Assembly (NCBI GenBank): GCA_007124075.1
Contig: SLFV01000147.1
Coordinates: 1-11,342 of the forward strand
DNA from: Roseimaritima sp.
GTDB taxonomy: Bacteria; Planctomycetota; Planctomycetia; Pirellulales; Pirellulaceae
DNA length: 11,342 nt
Direction of reading: 5' to 3'
Of this stretch, positions 6,291-11,342 are shown in pieces. Each line of letters begins with the position of its first letter. The stretch's first letter is position 1. The notes under the pieces are model-generated. The model had not been told where the DNA came from, made no database searches, and was given only the letters and a program-made list of their open reading frames with translations. Both the position numbers and the translations under genes were made by a program.

Positions 6291-6291
6291 A
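6242..6291 (+). other. Two overlapping mini-ORFs ending on the mrpA start codon
   Basis: A 12-codon ORF (MPRMNSRSATCR, 6242-6280) ends in a TGA that overlaps the ATG of a 3-codon ORF (MDR, 6280-6291). The TGA of that one in turn overlaps the ATG of mrpA at 6291, so both junctions read TGATG. mrpA itself has only a weak GGA upstream. This would allow translation to pass to mrpA by stop-start coupling. No strong ribosome binding site is seen for the first mini-ORF, so the arrangement could be chance. Confidence 0.3.
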
Positions 6292-9203
6292 TGAGTCTTG
6301 CTCTAATCGTCTTGCTGCCTTTTCTCGGATCCGTCTTGCCTGCGCTGATGATCCGCTCCGGACGCAATGCGTGCGCGATTGCAACCGGATCGATCAACGC
6401 TTTGGCCTTAGCATTGCTGTTGACCAACATTCCCAGCATTTTACGAGGTGAAAGCGTCTCGGCCCGTTGGCCCTGGATCGACGCGTTGGATTTGCACGTG
6501 CAGTTTCGCGTCGACGGACTGGGTTTGTTATTCGGGGGTATGATCCTGGGCATCGGCCTGCTAGTGGTGATTTACTCGCGTTTCTACCTCGCAAGCGGAG
6601 ACTCGATGGGCAACTTTTACACCTACCTGCTGCTGTTTCAGGGGGCGATGGTGGGGATCGTGTTGTCCGACAACCTACTGTTATTGCTAGTTTTTTGGGA
6701 ACTCACCAGTCTATCGTCGTTTCTGCTGATTGGTTTTTGGGGGCATACGCCCAGTGGTCGCCAGGGGGCACGGATGGCGCTAGCCGTCACCGGAATGGGC
6801 GGATTATCGCTGATGGGTGGCCTGTTGTTGTTGGGTCAAATCGTTGGCAGTTACGAACTGAGCGAGATCCTGGCCAGTGGGGACGTGGTTCGTCAGTCCT
6901 CGTTCTATCCGCTTATTTTGGCATTGATCCTGATCGGCTGTTTCAGCAAAAGCGCGCAATTCCCGTTCCATTTCTGGTTGCCGCACGCGATGGCCGCCCC
7001 TACCCCGGTGTCGGCTTATCTGCATTCGGCGACGATGGTCAAAGCGGGCATTTTTTTGCTGGCGCGATTATGGCCCGTGCTTTCGCAGACCGACTTGTGG
7101 TTTTACTGTGTGACCACGATCGGATTAATCACGATGACCCTGGCGGCGGTGTTGGCCCTGTTCAAAGACGACCTCAAAGCCGTGTTGGCCTATTCGACCG
7201 TCAGTCACTTGGGATTGATGACGATGTTGCTGGGGATGAACAGCGAATTAGCGGTCATCGCGTGTGTGTTTCATATCCTGAATCACGCGACTTTCAAGGC
7301 CGCGTTGTTTATGAATGCGGGGATCGTGGACCACGAGGTCGGCACCCGCGATATTTCGCGTTTGGGTGGACTGCGACATTTAATGCCCGGCACCGCGATC
7401 ATGGGGGTTTTGGCGGCGTTGTCGATGGCCGGAATACCGCCGCTCAACGGGTTTTTGTCCAAGGAGATGATGCTAGAGGAGGTCGCGCATACGTCGTGGG
7501 GCGGTCTGACGTGGTTGTTGCCCGTGGTCGTGACGGTTGCCGCACTGTTTTCGTTTGCTTATTCCTTGCGTTACATCACGCATGTGTACTTTGGCAAACC
7601 TCGCAAGGATTATCCGCGGCCGCCCCACGATCCGGGACTAGGCCTGCTGCTTTCGCCTACGCTACTGGTTTCTTTGGCTTTGTTAATCGGATTATTCCCG
7701 GAAGTATTCGCCGGACAGATCGTGCGATCTACGGCGATGGCGGTGGTGGGGCAACCTCTGACGGTGGATTTTCATCTTTCGCTGTGGCATGGTTGGACCC
7801 CGGCGGTGTGGATGTCGATCATCGCCGCGATCGCAGGAACGTTTGTTTTGTTGGCTTATCAATCCAGTCGTCGGGGCTGGGATGCCGTGCCGGTTCCGGA
7901 GGGCAAGCGGCTGTTCGAACACCTCGTCACGGCGACGACCAAGGTTGCCGACACCTGCACGCTGGGGCTGCACAATGGGTCATTGCAGCGTTATTTGTTC
8001 CTGATGATCGGAGCGACTGTCGTCGCTGGCGGAATTACTTTCTGGCAGCAGGGGGATTTGATCGAACCCGGCACACGTCCCGTCCTGCCGATTTATCCAG
8101 TGGCGATTGTGGGGATGGCCCTACTACTGTTGCCCAGCTTGTACATTGCCTTCCGTCGGCAAGATCGTTTGTTAATGCTCGTGGTGGTCAATGTACTAGG
8201 ATTGGTATCGACGCTGGTATTCATCTACTTCTCCGCCCCCGACTTAGCTTTGACACAAATTTCGGTGGAGGTGGTGACACTGATCCTGATGTTACTGGCG
8301 TTGTACTTTCTGCCCAAACGCGCAGCCGAAACGATGCGTCCTGCGAGGCAGTCGAGGAATGCAGCCTTTGCCACCCTCGTCGGGGTCAGCGTCGGGGGGT
8401 TAAGCTGGGCAGTGATGACTCGTGACTTTGACCGTTCGTTGTCGGAATACTACTGGTCCAATGCGGTGGAAGGGAGCGGCGGGCACAACGTTGTGAACGT
8501 GATCCTGGTCGATTTCCGCGGTTTCGACACATTTGGCGAGATCATGGTGCTGGGGATTTCCGCATTGATTATTTTCGCGTTGCTGGAAGGGATCATCAGC
8601 GGTCCCCTGCGATCATGGTTGCGGGACTGGGAATCGGGGGAACGGTATTCGCCTACGCGTCACCCGATGATGATGGTGGTGATCACGCGCGTCATGTTAC
8701 CACTGGCTTTGATGGTTGCGGTTTTCATATTCGTTCGTGGCCACAACGACCCCGGGGGGGGATTTATTGCGGCTCTGGTAGTATCAATCGCCTTGGTCAT
8801 GCAATACATGGCCAGCGGTTTTGGCTGGGCAGAAAAACAGATTCAGTTTGATTATCACGCCCTGATTGGTGGCGGGGCATTGATCGCGGCGGCGACGGGG
8901 GTTTCGGCGATGGTGCTGGGCCAGCCGTTTTTGAAAAGTGGATTCGAGCACTTTCATTTGCCGTTGATCGGGGAATTTGAACTGTCCAGTGCGATCGCGT
9001 TTGATCTGGGCGTTTTCCTTACCGTTGTGGGGGGCGTGATGTTGGCGCTGGCGCAATTGTCCAAGCTGGGTGACATCTCCAGACCGGAGGAGGTGAATGA
9101 TCAACCGATGGACTACGATCCTGCGGAGCATTTACGGTTGGGTCAAGCCAAACAATCGCGGCGTAATCAGGCTGGTGGAAAACGTAAACAGGGGAGGGTT
9201 TAA
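6291..9203 (+). CDS. mrpA: Mrp/Pha-type cation/proton antiporter, fused subunit A+B
   Basis: Encodes a 970-residue polytopic membrane protein, the largest subunit of the multisubunit Na+(K+)/H+ antiporter, homologous to complex I antiporter subunits. Family residues are E137 in the LLVFWE helix, K220 in FSKSAQFPFHFWLPHAM, K251 in SATMVKAG, and K296 plus the YSTVSHLG segment, with H332 and K336 in HILNHATFKA. After about residue 620 come the DUF4040 segment (YFSAPDLALTQISVEVV, around 650) and the MbhE-like segment (VDFRGFDTFGEI, around 740). From about residue 790 there is a complete MrpB-type region (MLPLALMVAVFIFVRGHNDPGGGF), so A and B are fused as in group 2 Mrp (PhaAB) systems. A basic hydrophilic tail closes the chain. 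ATG 6291 begins directly with the first membrane helix; no longer ATG-started frame exists. mrpC follows after 2 bases. Ion specificity (Na+ or K+) cannot be read from sequence. Confidence 0.93.
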   Translation: MSLALIVLLPFLGSVLPALMIRSGRNACAIATGSINALALALLLTNIPSILRGESVSARWPWIDALDLHVQFRVDGLGLLFGGMILGIGLLVVIYSRFYLASGDSMGNFYTYLLLFQGAMVGIVLSDNLLLLLVFWELTSLSSFLLIGFWGHTPSGRQGARMALAVTGMGGLSLMGGLLLLGQIVGSYELSEILASGDVVRQSSFYPLILALILIGCFSKSAQFPFHFWLPHAMAAPTPVSAYLHSATMVKAGIFLLARLWPVLSQTDLWFYCVTTIGLITMTLAAVLALFKDDLKAVLAYSTVSHLGLMTMLLGMNSELAVIACVFHILNHATFKAALFMNAGIVDHEVGTRDISRLGGLRHLMPGTAIMGVLAALSMAGIPPLNGFLSKEMMLEEVAHTSWGGLTWLLPVVVTVAALFSFAYSLRYITHVYFGKPRKDYPRPPHDPGLGLLLSPTLLVSLALLIGLFPEVFAGQIVRSTAMAVVGQPLTVDFHLSLWHGWTPAVWMSIIAAIAGTFVLLAYQSSRRGWDAVPVPEGKRLFEHLVTATTKVADTCTLGLHNGSLQRYLFLMIGATVVAGGITFWQQGDLIEPGTRPVLPIYPVAIVGMALLLLPSLYIAFRRQDRLLMLVVVNVLGLVSTLVFIYFSAPDLALTQISVEVVTLILMLLALYFLPKRAAETMRPARQSRNAAFATLVGVSVGGLSWAVMTRDFDRSLSEYYWSNAVEGSGGHNVVNVILVDFRGFDTFGEIMVLGISALIIFALLEGIISGPLRSWLRDWESGERYSPTRHPMMMVVITRVMLPLALMVAVFIFVRGHNDPGGGFIAALVVSIALVMQYMASGFGWAEKQIQFDYHALIGGGALIAAATGVSAMVLGQPFLKSGFEHFHLPLIGEFELSSAIAFDLGVFLTVVGGVMLALAQLSKLGDISRPEEVNDQPMDYDPAEHLRLGQAKQSRRNQAGGKRKQGRV
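9191..9197 (+). promoter_or_regulatory. Strong ribosome binding site of mrpC
   Basis: GGGGAGG inside the last codons of mrpA stands 8 bases before ATG 9206. It is one of the strongest Shine-Dalgarno sequences in the window and contrasts with the weak site before mrpA, so the small subunit can be translated well independently of mrpA. Confidence 0.65.
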
Positions 9204-9205
9204 GT

Positions 9206-9559
9206 ATGGAATGGTTGGTTGCGGTGGCGATTGCGGTGATGACTGCGGTAGGTGTTTTCTTGTCACTCTCCGGGCGAACATTTCCGGTGGTTTTGGGGAT
9301 GGCAATGCTAACCTACGCCACCAATTTATTTTTGTTTTGCACGGGAAGATTGGCGGTCAATCAACCCGACATTGTGACCACCCCAGACGCTGCGCACGCT
9401 GACCCCATCCCGCAGGCCTTGGTCCTGACGGCAATCGTCATTTCGTTTGGAATGACCGCGCTGACGCTGGTACTGGCGGTGCGGGGCTTTTTCGAAAGCG
9501 GCAGCGATGACGTTGACCTGCTGGGACCGGAGCAAGAAATCGCAAGGGAGCGGACATGA
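9206..9559 (+). CDS. mrpC: Mrp/Pha-type cation/proton antiporter subunit C
   Basis: Encodes a 117-residue membrane protein with three hydrophobic segments (about residues 3-20, 26-46 and 70-94), the size and topology of MrpC/PhaC and its complex I homologue NuoK. The family hallmark ADPIPQALVLTAIVISF is at 65-81, between the second and third helices. An acidic hydrophilic tail follows (SGSDDVDLLGPEQEIARE). It packs between the large subunits in the antiporter membrane complex. It starts 2 bases after the mrpA stop with a strong GGGGAGG site, and its TGA overlaps the mrpD ATG in the sequence ATGA, so translation is probably coupled. Confidence 0.94.
   Translation: MEWLVAVAIAVMTAVGVFLSLSGRTFPVVLGMAMLTYATNLFLFCTGRLAVNQPDIVTTPDAAHADPIPQALVLTAIVISFGMTALTLVLAVRGFFESGSDDVDLLGPEQEIARERT
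9544..9550 (+). promoter_or_regulatory. Ribosome binding site of mrpD
   Basis: AAGGGAG lies 5 bases before ATG 9556, inside the end of mrpC. It supports the start that overlaps the mrpC stop codon by four bases. Confidence 0.55.
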
Positions 9560-11166
9560 ATCACTGGATCATACTGCCGATTCTCTTGCCCGCGATTGTG
9601 GCTCCGCTGTTGGCTTTGGCGGTTCGGCATGACCTGGTTTTGGCGAGAACCTTCTCCGTGGGCGCAATGGTACTGCTGGTGATCTTGGGCATGCGGCAAT
9701 TGGGCATGGCCGCCGACGGAACCATTCGAACCTACGAATTGGGAGGTTGGTCGTCGCCGTTTGGCATCGTGTTGGTTCTGGATCGTTTGTCCGCGCTGAT
9801 GCTGTTACTGACATCGGTACTGGGATTATTTGTGTTGTTGTATGCGATCAGCGGTTGCGACCAGCGCGGTGCCCACTTTCACTCCTTGTACCTGTTCCAA
9901 ATCATGGGACTCAATGGAGCCTTCCTGACCGGGGATCTGTTTAACCTTTTTGTTTTTTTTGAAATCCTATTAATTGCCTCGTACGGTCTGATGGTTCATG
10001 CCGGGGGGGCGGCCCGGACGCGAGCGGGCATCCAGTACGTCATTATCAACTTGGTCGGTTCGACGATCTTTCTGATCGCCCTAGGGTTGATTTACGGCGT
10101 CACCGGCACATTGAACATGGCTGATTTTGCCCGCCGCCTCGATTCCATCCCCGCTGGTGACCAAGCACTTCTGTCTATCGGTGCAACACTGTTGCTGGTG
10201 GTTTTTTCGATCAAGGCGGCTTTGATGCCCTTACAGTTTTGGTTGCCCGGCACCTACGCGAATACCTCGGGCCCCGTCGCGGCATTGTTTTCGATCATGA
10301 CCAAAGTCGGGGCATACGCGATCATCCGAATTTTTTTGTTGGCCTATGGCGAGACGGCCGGGGAGCATGCGTTTTTTGTCAAGCAATGGTTATTGCCGAT
10401 GGCGGTTGCGACGCTGCTGCTGGGGATGACGGGCGTGTTGGCCGCGCGCAGTTTGGGGCAACAGGCAAGTTTTGCGGCATTGGGATCAATGGGCATGATG
10501 TTTCTGGCGGTGGCGACATTCAGCCTGGACAGCCAAACGGCGGCATTGTACTACATGCTGCATTCAACCTTCGCGATCGCCGCCTTGTTTTTACTGGTGG
10601 ATGCGGTCGTGATTCGGCGTCCCGGTTTCGGTGATGCCCTGATATTGGCACCGCGTTTTCGGCATATCGGCCTGATTGCTGCCATGTTCTTTATTACCGC
10701 AATCGCGGTTTTGGGGTTGCCGCCGTTATCTGGATTTGTCGGTAAACTGCTGGTTTTGAACGCCGTGACAGAGAATGCAAACTGGGGTTGGCTGTGGGGG
10801 GCGGTGCTGGGCGGTTCGCTACTGGGGTTAGTGGGATTTGCACTCAGTGGCAGTCTGGTGTTTTGGAAAAGTGGCCAGACCGATCAACTGTTGATCCCGG
10901 ATACCGTTGTGACCCCGGATTCGACACACCCGGTTTCCGCCGCTGTTAACTATTCTGGCAAACCGATGTCGGCCAACATCGTGTTGCCGATGGTAGCGAT
11001 TGGTTGTCTGCTAGCGACGATTGTGCTGCTAACCGGTTTTCCCGGTTTGGTTCTGCGGTATTTGGACGCGACCTCGCAGCAGCTTTTCGCCCCGCACCAT
11101 TATCAGGCGGCAGTGCTGGGAGAAGCCTTCCCCGCCGAACCCCCTACCCGGTTGGAGGATGCATAA
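9556..11166 (+). CDS. mrpD: Mrp/Pha-type cation/proton antiporter subunit D
   Basis: Encodes a 536-residue polytopic membrane protein related to NuoN/NuoM of complex I. The conserved glutamate is E136 in LFNLFVFFEILLIASYGLM, and the conserved lysines are K220 in FSIKAALMPLQFWLP and K250 in FSIMTKVGAYAI. LPPLSGFVGK near residue 390 is a further family mark. MrpD forms the second ion/proton pathway of the antiporter and is essential in studied systems. A hydrophilic stretch around residues 440-475 separates the last membrane helices, and the C-terminus is polar. The start overlaps the mrpC stop by four bases and has an AAGGGAG site; the stop abuts the mrpE start directly. Order and lengths match the A(B)-C-D-E arrangement of Mrp operons. 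Confidence 0.94.
   Translation: MNHWIILPILLPAIVAPLLALAVRHDLVLARTFSVGAMVLLVILGMRQLGMAADGTIRTYELGGWSSPFGIVLVLDRLSALMLLLTSVLGLFVLLYAISGCDQRGAHFHSLYLFQIMGLNGAFLTGDLFNLFVFFEILLIASYGLMVHAGGAARTRAGIQYVIINLVGSTIFLIALGLIYGVTGTLNMADFARRLDSIPAGDQALLSIGATLLLVVFSIKAALMPLQFWLPGTYANTSGPVAALFSIMTKVGAYAIIRIFLLAYGETAGEHAFFVKQWLLPMAVATLLLGMTGVLAARSLGQQASFAALGSMGMMFLAVATFSLDSQTAALYYMLHSTFAIAALFLLVDAVVIRRPGFGDALILAPRFRHIGLIAAMFFITAIAVLGLPPLSGFVGKLLVLNAVTENANWGWLWGAVLGGSLLGLVGFALSGSLVFWKSGQTDQLLIPDTVVTPDSTHPVSAAVNYSGKPMSANIVLPMVAIGCLLATIVLLTGFPGLVLRYLDATSQQLFAPHHYQAAVLGEAFPAEPPTRLEDA
11154..11158 (+). promoter_or_regulatory. Ribosome binding site deciding the mrpE TTG start
   Basis: GGAGG near the end of mrpD lies 8 bases before TTG 11167, an ideal distance. 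The nearby ATG at 11159 is in another frame and reaches a stop within about 24 codons, so it cannot start mrpE. Confidence 0.6.
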
Positions 11167-11342
11167 TTGGTTGCTGAAGAAGTTTCGCAGCGAACCTGGC
11201 TGCAGCGATTGCTACCGCATCCCTTGTTGACTCTGGTATTAGTGGGATTGTGGCTGGCGCTGCTAGACGGTTTTTCTGTCGGTGGTCTGGTGACCGGGCT
11301 ATTTTTGGCGATGGTCATTCCGATTTACACCGCCCATTTTTG
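11167..11342 (+). CDS. mrpE: Mrp/Pha-type cation/proton antiporter subunit E, N-terminal part (cut by window edge)
   Basis: The first 58 codons of a frame that continues past the window edge. After a short polar start (LVAEEVSQRTW) it reads LQRLLPHPLLTLVLVGLWLA, then a second hydrophobic stretch with GLVTGLFLAMVIPIYT. This is the pattern of MrpE: a basic residue and HP before the first helix, WL in that helix, and G-x-x-x-G plus IP in the second. MrpE is a small membrane subunit needed for assembly or full activity of the antiporter. No ATG or GTG suits the frame. TTG 11167, directly after the mrpD stop codon and 8 bases after GGAGG, is the likely start. The first helix lies 15-20 residues further, so a start slightly downstream is possible. 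Confidence 0.85.
   Translation, partial: MVAEEVSQRTWLQRLLPHPLLTLVLVGLWLALLDGFSVGGLVTGLFLAMVIPIYTAHF

Noticed and set aside
6467..8425. 652-codon open frame within mrpA on the same strand
   Set aside because: It is a +2 shadow of the well-conserved mrpA frame, and its product shows no family-like composition, being Gly/Arg-rich.

Overview
The window looks like a chromosomal segment of a planctomycete, probably of the Pirellulaceae (Rhodopirellula-like). This is inferred from protein style, moderate-to-high GC, weak or missing Shine-Dalgarno sites at several starts, and a Gfo/Idh/MocA enzyme paired with a TIM-barrel sugar isomerase. No rRNA, tRNA or CRISPR array is visible, and I found no clearly novel multi-gene system. 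The unusual material is concentrated in the intergenic stretch at about 5890-6290.

Left part (1-2862): the 3' end of a YgfZ/GcvT-like folate-binding protein, carrying the KGCYxGQE motif, is followed on the same strand by a large membrane protein of the O-antigen ligase/polymerase (Wzy_C-like) family. The true start of the membrane protein is probably 388. The in-frame open stretch upstream of it is only the shadow of the ygfZ-like gene.

Middle (2863-5900): a LysR-type regulator on the minus strand is divergent from a two-gene unit. That unit encodes a xylose-isomerase-like sugar phosphate isomerase/epimerase and a Gfo/Idh/MocA NAD(P)-dependent oxidoreductase. This is a typical layout for a regulated sugar or polyol catabolic cassette. 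The 125-bp divergent intergenic region holds an 11-bp palindrome and an imperfect 13-bp direct repeat, which are candidate operators.

Intergenic 5901-6290: three perfect 15-bp tandem repeats, the first overlapping the oxidoreductase stop codon, run into a 9-bp GC-rich hairpin with a pyrimidine-rich tail. Next comes a decayed C-terminal fragment of what appears to be an IS630-type transposase. After it lies a leader with an 8-bp inverted repeat and two tiny overlapping ORFs that end exactly on the start codon of the next operon.

Right part (6291-11342): the start of an Mrp/Pha-type multisubunit Na+/H+ (cation/proton) antiporter operon. In order it has a fused MrpA-MrpB subunit, MrpC, MrpD and the 5' end of MrpE. 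The genes are almost contiguous: a 2-nt gap, then a 4-nt ATGA overlap, then direct abutment. Three junctions have strong Shine-Dalgarno sites, so this is one transcription unit. The subunits would assemble into one membrane complex, with the complex-I-like MrpA and MrpD carrying the conserved Glu/Lys ion-pathway residues. MrpF and MrpG are expected just beyond the window.
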